Made by a program: the position numbers and the translations under genes. The notes beneath the pieces are model-generated. The model saw only the letters and a list, made by a program, of their open reading frames with translations, searched no databases and was not told the origin of the DNA. From positions 19,363,501 through 19,427,500 of the forward strand of contig NC_046680.1 of assembly GCF_009870125.1 (NCBI RefSeq): a stretch of 64,000 bases of DNA, read 5' to 3'. The first letter of the stretch is position 1, and each line of letters starts with the position of its first letter. Below are positions 25,994 to 37,129 of the stretch, piece by piece. This DNA is from Drosophila pseudoobscura. Taxonomy: Eukaryota > Arthropoda > Insecta > Diptera > Drosophilidae.

Positions 25994-26891
25994 AACACAA
26001 AAGTTCTGATGCTGCAATTAAAACTCCCTCCCGATGCACAGCACTCATCTGTCATCACTAAATGGGAGAACGGACTGGAGTCAAACGCCCATCAAAATGA
26101 GTTGGACTCGATGACCAATTTCAGATTTGCAGCCTTATTTGAACAGACAAGACCGACCACATCCCCAGATCCCCACATCCCCATCCCCATCCCCAGACTG
26201 AAGAGCGGCAGCCTTGTCTATGCCTCAATACCAATGAAAGGCTGTGCGTCTGTGTGTCCATGCATTTTCTACCCATATTTATGCGTTCGCAATGCAGACG
26301 TTTTTAATGTCTTCTCTTTGGAAACAACAAAAACCAAAAAAAAAGAAGAGCTGACCGAATGAACCGTCAGTTACCCTCTCAGGTCCGTATATCTGTTGGT
26401 TTTTATATGCTATGGTAATCGAATCTTAACGGTTCCTGGCTATAACGCTAATATATCTGAGAAATACTTTATTCTCGGCATTGCCAAGTCTTGAGTCAAA
26501 ACCATGATACCGTCTCGAATAACAGGGTATAGTATAACAAGAGCAGACTGGAGCCAGAGCTCCACTTCATTATCTGCGTCATCGCTTGGCAGCCTCAAAT
26601 TGCATCGAGTGCAATGCCTGCGAGACTTCATTGTTGCATCTATTGATTAAGTTCTTGCCGCACTTCCCTCAGTGTTGCCACTCTCTCTCTGACCAATTTT
26701 GCATAAGTTTCCTGTGACAGACACAGAGAGAGTTAAAACCGCAAAAACCACCTAAGTGAAAAGGAAAGAAAGCAGTGGCTGATATGGGGGGAGGGGCAGA
26801 TTCTCAAGGTGCGTAATGTGGGTGAAGGATAAGCAGAATTAGAAGGAAGGAAGTGCACATCCGAAATTTATCCACAGGGGTTGAGACTTAC
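17311..26891. other. Non-coding stretch, inferred intron of the minus-strand signal-peptide gene
   Basis: No coding exon could be supported. It holds G18 at 18,146-18,163 and C15 at 18,285-18,299, GA/CT runs (17,881-17,900, 19,757-19,779, 25,150-25,172, 25,961-25,988), CA runs (23,194-23,217) and a TATAAAAAG at 19,181-19,189 with no supported downstream frame. Around 26,440-26,560 are phrases resembling dispersed Drosophila GGGTAT-type repeat debris. AT-rich, less repetitive parts (for example 19,880-20,240) could be enhancers, but I cannot show it. Confidence 0.45.
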
Positions 26892-27017
26892 CTGATCTAC
26901 GGCATGGGTGGCGGCCACTAGAAGGCTCATCAGCAGTGCTGAGAGCATCAGGCATTTACCGTTGCAACGCAGCGAGTACGTCGCCGTCAGCGTGCTGGTC
27001 CTCTGCCTTGGCATCAT
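26892..27017 (-). CDS. First coding exon of an unidentified secreted or membrane protein (signal peptide)
   Basis: On the minus strand, ATG ATG begins at 27,017 and reads 42 codons to an excellent donor CAG|GTAAGT (exon end 26,892, intron from 26,891), giving a phase-0 junction. The peptide starts MMPRQRTSTLTATYSLRC and has a hydrophobic core CLMLSALLMSLLVAATHA, a classical signal peptide with predicted cleavage after about THA or AVDQ. In-frame TAA lies upstream near 27,119, and no other ATG intervenes. No continuation exon could be found with confidence in the 26.9 kb to the left, so the gene has a very long first coding intron. I do not recognise the family from a signal peptide alone. It is not either of the Egfr N-termini that I know. 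A long intron with a recursive-splice-like site would suit a neuronal surface protein, but that is speculation. Confidence 0.7.
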
Positions 27018-28850
27018 TCTTCTCTCAGTGGTGTCGTGGGCGTCGGCGTCAACGTCGACGTCGCTGTCTTCAGATGATGGGAGCAGCGGCTGGAGAGATC
27101 TTCCAGTTTCTGTTTATTGATATGTGGAGGGGCGGGCGTCACTACACACACAAATATCACCACTATACACTATGAATATTACTCCGATTCACGATCTTGT
27201 TACGATCTTTAATAAACTGGTTTTACACTGCAAAATACACACATTTTAGAAGGCGCAATTGACCAAGAGAGCAACACTCGAGGATCGATTGATTAGATTA
27301 TCAATAAAATTCCGCGAACGACACAGAGAGAGGGGAAGTGCGCGAGCGGCTAAAATCAAAGCACGCGTTGTGGGAAGAACAGGGCAGGGAAGTAAACAAA
27401 GCAAAGGGAGAGACGACCAGAAAGAGAGCGCTATAAACGTTTTCTGTCTGTGCCTCTCCATGGGTGTTTGTTACAGTCGGTGGGTGGGTTTGGTGGTTGT
27501 GGTGGTGGATTTTGGCCAAAGAATTAAATTAAACTTAAGCAATTAATACACCACACTAGAAATCTTTACTATGTCTCCGGAAATCGAGACTCTCAGCCAA
27601 CCATTCATTAGAATGAAACACTCTCTTTCTTGAGAAGCGCTCTTAACTTGATTTTTCATGGCGGCTAGCCGCCCACCACTACATCCACACTACACCATCC
27701 ACAAAAGCAGACACACAGCGCACACGGGCGCGCTCTCCTCTCTCTGTCACGTCACCCCCTCTCGCTCTGGCACAGGCTAACTACAGGCACGGCGGCTTCT
27801 TTATGTGCCTCTTCCTCTTCGCGTTGTTTGGCTTTGGTTATATTTTATTTATTTGATTGGTATATTTTTGGCTGACCGTTTTTAATTAAATATATTGCAC
27901 AGAACACGCCGGGCGCATTTCCACAGATTCTCCACGCAAAAATTACAACGCGTTTCGGCTATAAATTGTTCCAAAAATTTCTTTACACTCGTTGGATGGG
28001 GGGAAAAACACACACAGAGAGAATGCGCAATCACCGACCGACGACATTCAGTAATTTTTTTCGAGTCCGTTTTACGCGTTCGTTTGGTAGGCAACGGAAA
28101 TGTTTGAATGTGTGTGAATCACACATGCACACTGTACGCTGTACATGTGATCGCATGGTAAATCTATATTAGGTAGGGACAATTTGGCGAATGGCTGTAG
28201 TTCGAACCACCCAAAATTTCGGCAATGCTACAAGTATACTTTTGTTCTTGTGTAATCCTGTTCTTGTTAGTTCTAATGCAACCAGATTATGATTAATTAG
28301 GTTCCATAAGTAGTGCCTCATGAGAAAAACAACTCGGGCAGTACCTATATAGGTACTATACCTTGCGACTGGCCGATGAGTTCGAAAATTCGAACATGCT
28401 GTCTTATTTTCGTTGCTTGATTTCAAATACTTTTTGCGTTTTTGCTGGTTTTAGCACCATGTTTGTGTGCCATAAAGCCGTGAAAATGGTCGATATTCCA
28501 TTTCGAATGGCAAATGTGATGTAAAATTTAAATACATTTCAAGAACTAGTTCCTCCCAACAAATCCAAGCAAGAATGTTCACACTACTGGGATTTCCGCT
28601 CGCGCTCTTGTAACATGTAAATTTCCACACACACCAAAATCCAATTCCATGTAAAGTGATGTAAAATGTAAAATTTCGCGAGCTACCGACTTGAACTAGC
28701 AGAACAAGATTATGAGATTTACTGTATATTATATACCGCTTTGTACATTTTGACGTCTAAATGGGGTTGAAAGTATATTTACAGTACATCAATCTATTAA
28801 ATTAGCATTCATTTCATACTCATTAATTTTAAACCATTTCTATTTGGCGC
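27018..28850. other. Upstream/5'UTR region of the signal-peptide exon
   Basis: This stretch is less repetitive than what lies to the left and probably holds the minus-strand promoter and 5'UTR. A perfect 14-bp palindrome GGCGGCTAGCCGCC lies at 27,660-27,673. I could not place a transcription start. No coding frame is supported. Confidence 0.4.
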
Positions 28851-29217
28851 GCAACAGTCGATAGTATCGGTAGCCGTCTGGTGGGAGTCAGTATAATTAC
28901 GGTATATTTACCCATTTGTGACGTAGTTCGGTATATAGTGGTATATTTTGTCAATTTCATCAATCTATTAATTTCATTTTCAATGTTATATAGAAATCCA
29001 ATAAATGCAAGTATTTCGAATACACCAGTTAAATAGAAAATTGATTCATCAATGGGCTAAAATTATGTGGGCACGGCTAAATCTTCCATATAGATAGTAT
29101 TATTCAACGGAACAAAGAATTGGTCGTTTTTTGAAAAAAAAAATTTGGGAAATATTCGGTATTTTCCGGTGGTATTTTAAAACATGAAAATTTCGTGGAA
29201 AAAAGAAGAAGAAGACG

Positions 29218-29276
29218 AATTCACAGCAAAATCACAGCAAAATCATAGCAAAATCATAGCAAAATCATAGCAAAAG
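29218..29276. repeat. 11-bp tandem repeat (ATCATAGCAAA)5
   Basis: About five units of ATCACAGCAAA/ATCATAGCAAA lie between the first two dispersed-repeat copies. Confidence 0.9.
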
Positions 29277-29289
29277 GAAGAAGAAGAAC

Positions 29290-29585
29290 AGACCGCGGAC
29301 TGGGGGTGGGGGTGAACAGCTGTTCGGCTAAAACGGCAACTGGCGTCTGGTGCGATGGAAAGACGTGGGGAATGGGGCATGTTCTCGCGTCGGTCCGATG
29401 CGGAGGCTCATCTCATCGAGATCACCCGCGTGGATGGCAGCCGTCGTGCTTTGTGGAAGGGGGGTGGAGAAGCCGCGTTCCCTCGTCCTCGAGACGCGTC
29501 GCGGGTGCATTACTTGAACAGAGTCGCCTCGGACTCCATAAGCCGCGCCACGATGGACGAATCCGAGCTGCAACCATAACCGGGA
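29290..29585 (+). other. GC-rich island with an open frame, unidentified
   Basis: This ~300-bp GC-rich block stands out in AT-rich repeat DNA. ATG at 29,355 opens 74 codons (starting MERRGEWGMFSRRSDAEAHL, ending MDESELQP) to TAA at 29,577-29,579. The minus strand is also open for long stretches, as GC-rich DNA often is. I do not recognise the peptide. It could be a captured gene fragment carried by the repeats, a degenerate exon, or chance. Confidence 0.3.
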
Positions 29586-29887
29586 GCTCACATTCAAAAA
29601 TGTTCGATTTGGCGCGCACCACTCGGTATATTTTTCAAATGAGACCGTATATACCGTAGAAACTGGTTTTCGCCGCGCTCCCATGTGGTGTTTTTTAGTG
29701 CTAAATGGTATTTTTGTCATCTATTAATTAAATTTTCAATTTTATATAAAAATCCGATAAATGCAAGTATTTCGAATAGGTCAATCATGTATAGAATTGA
29801 TTCATCAATCGTGCAAAATTGAGTGGGCATGGCTAAATGTTCCATATAGATAGTATTATTCAACGGAACAAAGAATATGAGAAAATT

Positions 29888-29947
29888 TGAATTCGCCGCA
29901 ATTCGCCGCAATTCGCCGCAGTTCGCCGCATTTCACCCCAATTCGCT
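29888..29947. repeat. 11-bp tandem repeat (AATTCGCCGCA)5
   Basis: Four to five units of AATTCGCCGCA are followed by TTTAGCAACAATGAGTCTCA. A second copy of that following phrase, with one CGCCGCA, is at about 30,152-30,203, so the segment was duplicated. Confidence 0.85.
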
Positions 29948-31085
29948 TTAGCAACAATGAGTCTCATTCCATACACAAATGTTGCGCATTCCATACACAA
30001 AAGTTGCGGCAACATTTACTTGAAAACCGTTTTTTGGTAAAAATAAAATAGATAAAGGTAATTAAAAGAAACAATCTTGTAGAAAATGCATTTATCTATG
30101 GGATAAAGCCAAGTGGGCCAATCTATATAGCTTGAAATATAGGCAATACCCGATTCGCCGCAGTTTCGCTATTGCAACAATGAGTCTCATTCCATACCCA
30201 AACATGTTGCTAATTCCATGCACACATACCCTGGGGGAAATGGATGATATAGAATTGTGAATACGTTTGTCTTCCAAGGCTCAGTAGGTATCATTATCGA
30301 CATAAATATACACAAGATACTAATAATACAGATGAATATGTCTAAAGAATATCAATTTGAGAAAAGGACTTTATAAATCACGTTTCATCTTCATATAAAA
30401 TTAACAGAATAGGGTATTCCAAGGCCTACACGCAACACAGTGACTCTTTTTTTGTTGGACTTCTTCGTTCAAACCTTTTTTTACAATAAATACAATAAAA
30501 GCAAGGATTAAAATTTATCCAATCTTGTAGAAAATTGATTCATTAATCGGATAAAATTATGTGGGCACGGCTAAATGTTCTATATAGCTGGGAATATTCG
30601 ACGGAATCTCTAAATTGAGCAATATGGTGTCCAATCCTTGAAGGAGAACTATTAACCTATTAAAAGCCAAGGGGGTATTTAAATTTTCCACCGAAAACAA
30701 TGAAAAATTAATAATGTTAGCGCAGTTCAGGTGGAAATATAATTGTTTTTTTTTTTTAAGTTCAGATGAAAGATGGCATAAATCTACAAAAAGAATTTAC
30801 AGTCGTTAATATTTTACGCCATTTACCTCAAGTAGTTGAACTATTTAAATAGGGGGGGCTTTAGTGGGCTAAGGTCGGTTTTTCATCATACTAGACGCTA
30901 TTGTTGTTGAGAACCAACATTGATTCAAAAATAATCAAAGTCAAGTATTTAAAATAAGCCTGTCGAGTAGAAAATATATTCATTAATCGTACAAAATAGA
31001 GTGGGCACGGCTAAATGTTCTATATAGCTGGTAATATTCAACGGAAGAAAGAAATCGAGGAATATGTAAAATAGAACTTGAATTC

Positions 31086-31160
31086 GTCAGTATATTTACG
31101 GTAGATTTTTTAAATGAGGCGGTATATTTTTGTATATTTCTAAGTTTTAGCTTATCGATA
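31086..31160 (+). promoter_or_regulatory. Sara core-promoter elements: Ohler motif 6 and DRE
   Basis: GTCAGTATATTT at 31,086-31,097 fits the motif 6 consensus KTYRGTATWTTT exactly. A second, near match ending GGTATATTT lies at 31,119-31,130. TATCGATA, the DREF/DRE octamer, is at 31,153-31,160. This is the TATA-less, housekeeping promoter type in Drosophila and lies 380-450 bp upstream of the Sara ATG. The exact transcription start is not visible. Confidence 0.65.
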
Positions 31161-31537
31161 AGTCCGATAACATTGGTTTCGAAGGGTCGGCCACATTAAA
31201 AATTAGCCAAAAAAAAAAAAAAAAATAAATAAATAAATAAAGTAAATAAGGTAATTATAGCTGTCTGAGGTGGCTGCGCAGTTGAGCCTGATAAGGGGGC
31301 TGTTAAATGGGCTCCCAGCATCGTCGAAAAAATCACGGATGAATCATAAAACTAAAATGCTTTGTTTTTTCTTTCTTTTTGCTATTGCGTTCCCACACAC
31401 ATCGCTCCCACTCTCTCTCTCTTCCCCCCTCCCTCCATCAACTTTTCTACCAATCAATCATCGAATGTGAAAATTTTGATGCCGTTTAAGCCTGGCTTAT
31501 TACGTATCCGTCTCTCCCATGCGATCAGCGCAGCGCC

Positions 31538-34500
31538 ATGGATCTGGTGGACATTGATCAGGTCTTGGATAACCTGGAATTACGCATTGCCGCCGACGAG
31601 CAGGAGAGCAGGAATGCAGCAGCAGCAGCAGCAGCGGCAGCAGCAGCAGCAGCAGCAGCATCAGCTGCAGCAGCTGCAACGGTAGACTCTACGCCCACGC
31701 GTCCACTGGGAGACGGAGCCACTGCCTCCAATGGGGGAGGAGTAGCTGCAGGAGGATTCGCAGCAGCCGGAACTGCTTCAGCAGTAGGTGCACCGCCCAC
31801 CAAAAGCTTTGTGGGCGTCTCTCAGGTGTTCAACAGCCTGGACGACTATCGCAACAATGTAAAATCCCTGGAGGTGGACAACCAGCTCCCCAGCTATGAC
31901 TGGCAGGCGGAGCACTCGCGCGATGTGGATGACAGCTTCGATGACATCAACAAGTTCAGCGAGAGGCAGGAGAAACGTCCGAATGAGGCCATAGTCTCTT
32001 CCTCCGAATCGCTAACTACCTCCTCCTGCTCCACGTTCTCATCGGGACCATCGCCAGTCAGCAACGACTCCGAGGAGATGGAGCCCAGTGCCCTGGAGGT
32101 GGTGGCGGCGGCGACACAGGCAGGGGCCATGCCGCAACCGGATGAGCCCAAAGTGGTGGTCGAGGACCTGGCCGTGGGCCTCTCCTCCATTTCCATCAGC
32201 AACAGCACGACCCCTGGGACACAGTCGCTGATGCCTGGCGAGGTGACGGCCTCCTCGATGCTCGGAAAGGTGCTCAACGAGTTGTCGGAGGATCTGACCA
32301 GCACAGACCAGGAGACGGAGGTCACCAATGGTCTGGAGGAGCTGCCGCGCGCAGTGAGTATCCAGGCAGATGGATCCTCCCTTCAAAGGCCTTCTCCTTA
32401 TGCTCTAATTGATCCTTTTTAGGAATCCTTTCTCTCTGAAGCCCCTGCTTCTCCAAAAGAGCCAAAACCAAAGGATCAGGGGCCACGACGCCATCAGCCC
32501 GTGAAATTTTGCTCAACGATGGACGACATCTCCGACACGGAGCTAGACAGCATGCTCCAGGAGATTGATGTGGATGAAAACCAGGAGGGTCACGTGGAGG
32601 AGGAGCAGCAACAGCAGCAGCAGGTTGAGATCCTTGAAGAAGAGGTATCTGCATCCGCCTCGGCGTCTGTTTCGCCCGTCACCGAAGAGGAGTCAGTGCG
32701 CATCCTCTCCGACCAGGAGACCACCTCTAACGATCAACTGAACGTAGACAACTTCTCGCAGGCCTCCACCGTTGAATTTGCGGAGCTAAAGCCCCACGAG
32801 GCTCCGGCCCCGGTGACGGCCATTGGCGAGGACATTGCCTCCTTTAGCAGCACGGAGTCGGATTCGCTTTCGGGCAGAAAGCTGGACGAAGAAGGGCCGG
32901 AGAATGACGAAAACATGGAGGAGAATGGCGAGCAGCAACAGGTCGAGGGTGCCAGTGTGGCTGCGGATGCCCTGGAGGCCCTGGAACAGCGTCCCCAGAG
33001 ACCGCAGACCCTGGATCTGGGCCAACAGGTAAACGCCAATGCCGGACAGACGCCGCCAGAGCCCTCCGAGGAGGTGCCCACTGCAGATGGATCCCAGGAG
33101 GACCAGCAGCTGTCGCAGGCGGATGCCGCCTCGGCACCAGCCGAAGACGACGAGAGCCCCATCTACGAGGCCGTGGGGTACAGCGATCCGCATGCGAATC
33201 TTGGCAAGGTGCCGCCAATCTGGGTGCCGGACAACATGGCTGGGCAGTGCATGCAGTGCCACCAGAAGTTCACGATGATCAAGCGGCGCCACCACTGCCG
33301 CGCATGCGGCAAGGTGCTCTGCTCTGTCTGCTGTTCGCAGAAGTTTCGCCTGGAGTTTGCCAACGAGCCGGAGTCGCGTGTCTGCGTCCAGTGCTTCATG
33401 ATCCTCACGGAACGGGAGGCTTCTGGCGAGACATATCCGGACAATGCCTCCGCTCCGAACACGGCCCTGCCGCCCACGCCTATACGTTCGCCCAATCCGA
33501 ACAATCCCATGGAGTACTGCTCGACGATTCCGCCGCACCACCAGGTGGCCACCAGCCCGGGCGCACCGCCGCCCAGCGTGATTGTGCCCGTGGGCGTGCT
33601 CAAAAAGACCGACGGCAGCTCCAATTCGAATTCCTCCTCCTCGGACAGCAAGAAGGGGCGCAAGCGCAAGAGCGTCATGTTCAGCGACGGCATCGCTCCA
33701 GGAAGCGAGCTGGCCAGCACCATGGAGCAGCAGTGGGGCGAGGCCAAGCAGGCACGTCGCGGCGTGCCCCGGAGCAACGGCGGCGGCCAGAAGCCACCCA
33801 CTCCGGCGACGGAGGAACCAAGATCCAGTATTGAGAGCGCCACCAGTGCCACCATGGGACTGGTGGCCCAACTCTTCCGCGGCTCCATTCCACCAAGCGC
33901 GGCTGCGGCCACGCTGACGGCGGCCGAATCAAGCGGTAGGTAGTCCCTGAAGAGGCTCCCATCCAATCTGATCCTTCTTGTCTCCTCCACAGCCGGTCGT
34001 CCCACGGCACAGACCTCGCCGCGCCGCAAGGTAGAGCCTGTACGCTCCCGAAAACTACCGCCGAACGGCGATGCCCAAGGCTGCTATCTGCCCGTCGAGG
34101 AGAACGCCCTGCCGCCCATCTGTGTGGTGGGCAAGGATGCCGGCAGCTGTGACGTGGAATACAAGGAGGTGCGCAACGATGCAGATCTCCTGGAGCGGCT
34201 GCAACACGAAACGCTCAAATTTATCCTGGAGAACAACTTCTACGTTCTGGTCAAGGTCATAAATAGTGAGTGGTGCTCCTTTTTACGCTCTGATGTCCCT
34301 TACAATCTCCACAATTCCTCTTCCTCCAGTGAGCTGCTGCATGAACCGCTGGGTGCTGAACTTCACCACCTCCGGGCTGCACCACAAGGGCAGCGATGAG
34401 CTGATCATTCTACTGGAGATTAAGCCGCCCAAGCAGGGGGAACCGGCTGCAGGGGAGCCGGCTGTGCCGCGCGACGTGTTCCAGCACCTGTACGAGATCT

Positions 34501-35973
34501 ATGTGGCGGATCATGCACGGACCAGCACCACCGAGCTGGCCTTTACCAGTCCCAGGAGCGCCCACTTTCTTGGATCGCGCGAGCACGGGGGCTTCATCTA
34601 CATCCGGCCGACGTACCAGTGCCTGCAGGGCGTGATCGTACCGGAGAATCCCTATCTGGTGGGTGTGCTGATCCACCGACATGAGGTACCCTGGGCCAGG
34701 GTGCTGCCGCTGCGCCTGATCCTTCGCCTGGGCGCCCAGTACCGCTACTACCCCTGCCCGCTGATCTCGGTGCGCGGGCGCGAGTCGGTGTATGGGGAGA
34801 TCGCGCAGACGATCATCAATTTCCTGGTGGACTTTCGCAACTACTCGTATTCGCTGCCCGCCATCCGGGGCCTGTACATCCACATGGAGGACCGCCAGAT
34901 GACGGTGATTATTCCGCGCTATCGCCAGCAGGACGTTATAAAGGCGATCAACAACGCCAGCGACCACATCCTGGCCTTTGCCGGCAACTTCTCAAAGGTG
35001 GCCGACGGGCATCTGGTGTGCATGCAGAACATCAACGACGACCGAAACGAGATGTACGCCTACTCCACGCAGGCCATCAACATCCAAGGCCAGCCCCGCA
35101 AGGTCACCGGCGCCAGCTTCTTTGTGCTGAACGAGGCACTCAAGAGCACCAGCGGCTTGTCCGGCAAGTGCAGCATCGTTGAGGATGGCCTCATGGTCCA
35201 GATAATGCCAGCCAAAATGGAGGAAGTGCGTCAGGCGCTGCGTAACCAAACGGACATCGACATTGTGTGCGGTCCCGTCGATGCCAGCGACGACCAGAGC
35301 GAGATCGTCAGCATCAAGTGGGTGGACAACAATCGCGACATCAATGTGGGGTAAGGACACAGACAATCCTCTACCGGCCTGTCCTTTAAAAGGAATCTTT
35401 TTCAGTGTAAAGTCGCCCATTGATGACATGGCCATGGAGGGCATCTCCAACATGCGGCTCCATGCCAGCTTCAACTATTCCAATGCCAATCACGTTATCC
35501 GCTTGAGTGATATCTACATTATTAAGGTGAGCTCGTTGTGGGATAATCTCTAAACGAAAGAATCATCTATATATTATTCTTGTCGCTTTAGTGCGATGAT
35601 TGGTATTCCACAAATGGTGGCAACTATGTGGACATCACTCGCATTGCCGAGCAACTGGCCCGAAGCGCCTCGATGGCCCTGCTCCCATTCCTCGATCTGC
35701 TTGCCGCCGCTGGCATCAACAAGGTTGGCCTCCGGGCCACGCTGGATCAGGAGAATGTATGTGAATTGATAGATATATGGCCCATTTGCAATACAGATTA
35801 TAATTTATATATTTCAAAAGGTCTGCTATGAGGCCGGTGCCCGTGGCTCGAAGCTCCCTCCGTTGTATATGAATGCCCTGGACAACCATCTGATAGCCAC
35901 GCTTCATGGCGAATCGTCGGGCGTCCAGGAGCCCATCATCCTCGAGCTGGTGTTCTACATACTAAACGCCTGA
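31538..35973 (+). CDS. Sara: Sara: Smad anchor for receptor activation, FYVE-domain endosomal adaptor
   Basis: Seven coding exons join in frame: 31538-32353, 32423-33935, 33993-34265, 34330-35350, 35406-35526, 35592-35756 and 35821-35973, giving 1353 aa, close to the fly Sara length I recall. The start MDLVDIDQVLDNLEL has a good Kozak context (GCCATGG). Residues 27-47 are a poly-Ala tract (15 A, S, 5 A). The FYVE zinc finger spans about 536-602, with the PI3P-binding RRHHCR at 560-565 and eight ligands C548, C551, C564, C567, C572, C575, C593 and C596. KSVMF at 688-692 resembles a PP1-docking RVxF motif; fly Sara is known to bind PP1. The C-terminal half from about 868 (MSCCMNRWVLNF) is the conserved SARA/endofin C-terminal domain. 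Sara recruits R-Smads to TGF-beta/Dpp receptors on early endosomes and marks endosomes segregated in asymmetric division. Introns are short (54-69 nt). Identification is very secure. Confidence 0.96.
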
Positions 35974-36735
35974 ATATAATCCCTCATAGTGCAATTCTTC
36001 TGTTGGAATCGAAAGCGATACGGAAACCGTCTTAAGTCTATGTCTAAGTCCACGGGCTGATCCGTTCTCTAGTTGTATTGTCCGGGTGGCTCAGCTACAA
36101 TAATAACTGTGTATATATATAAGTAGTTCCATCGATTGGGTTTTGTCTCCGCTTTTCTACGACTTTTCCCATGTTTTGGTTTGTTTCAATCTAGTTTTTC
36201 GCCTGAACTTTTAACGATTTGAGTTTTCATTGAAAGTAAAAAGAAAAAAAGTAAAAACTAAACCTATCTAAGAAACCTTAAATATATATATATTTCTATG
36301 TGATGTTCTTAAATAATGCTTTTCCAATTGAGTATATATAAAGATATGTGTACGCTGTATCTGTATGAATAACAAACTATATAAAAATGTTGGTTAAATG
36401 GCTGCTTCTCTTTTGGGTATGTTTCTCATTTCAAAAAGTAGATTGCGTTGCCAGAATAATGTAAATCATCTGTTAATACATTTAATCTTCGGCATAGCGA
36501 AATAATTCCAAAATAAATAGCTCAATAGGGAGGCATTTCAAAAGTTTTGTAGACGAAATGCAGGTAATATTGTTTCAAAAGGGATAATTTATATAAATTA
36601 AAGAGAGAAGATGGATGCTGGTTCGGAACAACCGAAAGAAGGGTTACCCAAATGAATGGCTATTACTGATTACTTCAACCCGAAATTCGAAGCCAGAACT
36701 GAAATTGATTCTACATTACAAATACCACTCGACTT
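35974..36735 (+). other. Sara: Sara 3'UTR and flank
   Basis: AT-rich, with no coding frame. AATAAA at 36,512-36,517 is a plausible plus-strand polyadenylation signal, about 540 nt after the stop. The true cleavage site is not determined. Confidence 0.5.
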
Positions 36736-36901
36736 TTAATGGCCTGAGAGCGGGGCTGCATAGAAATTAATTAAAATGGCAAAAACCAAGCGTAATGACT
36801 CCCAAAACATTATCCACAATTTTAGGAATTTTTTAAACACTTGACTGATTTTCACTGTTTTCTGTTGATAATTACCAGAGGATTCTGTTCGTCCTTTTAT
36901 A
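36736..36901 (-). CDS. Candidate TATA-driven short peptide gene (24 aa, hydrophobic)
   Basis: On the minus strand, TATAAAAGG (36,901-36,893, within GGCCTATAAAAGG) is followed about 35 nt later by an initiator-like TATCAACAG (A at 36,866). ATG at 36,810 then reads MFWESLRLVFAILINFYAAP plus LSGH, stopping at TAA 36,738-36,736. The layout (strong TATA, short leader, small peptide with a hydrophobic N-terminal core) is typical of Drosophila seminal-fluid or other secreted peptide genes. The TTTCTATGCAG phrase inside it could instead be a splice acceptor. There is no family match and no polyA signal was found, so this is a candidate only. Confidence 0.3.
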
Positions 36902-37129
36902 GGCCACGAAACCCATTCGACAGCACATCCATTCTCCTAAAACTTTACAGTTTTCAACAATGTTTTAAGAGCACACTGTTTCATCTGTTTGCAGTTGCAA
37001 ATAGCGTTTGGGAGTCCAATGATTTACAAAGTCCGATGATTTCCAATGCAATCATTTCCATTATGCTCTTTTCATCATCAGGCAGCCCATGCCAAAAGCT
37101 ATTTCGCTTTGCTTAAAAGATCCCACCTA

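Larger units (their letters stand above)
28890..31075. repeat. Cluster of five diverged copies of an AT-rich dispersed repeat
   Basis: A shared core recurs at about 28,972-29,138, 29,728-29,885, 30,040-30,140 (weak), 30,478-30,880 and 30,928-31,072. It includes CAAGTATTTCGAATA, TTGATTCATCAATCG, GTGGGC(A)CGGCTAAATGTTC and AATATTCAACGGAA. The 30,478-30,880 copy matches a distant copy at 53,356-53,748 over its whole length, both ending GGCTTTAGTGGG. At least the first two copies also share the upstream phrase GGTAT(A)TTTTTGTCA, related to core-promoter motif 6. There is no coding capacity. This looks like a non-autonomous mobile element (MITE or Helitron/DINE class); the family is not determined. 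Confidence 0.75.

Noticed and set aside
26440..26631. 63-codon minus-strand frame
   Set aside because: It runs through GGGTAT-type repeat debris and lacks splice partners; probably a repeat relic.
26892..27017. Alternative first exon of Egfr
   Set aside because: The peptide does not resemble either Drosophila EGFR N-terminus that I know.
28195..28225. tRNA-like TTCGAACC box
   Set aside because: No acceptor stem, D-arm or anticodon arm at the required spacing.
32734..35474. Long antisense frames opposite Sara (up to 361 codons)
   Set aside because: They are shadows of the GC-rich Sara exons; no promoter or splice evidence.
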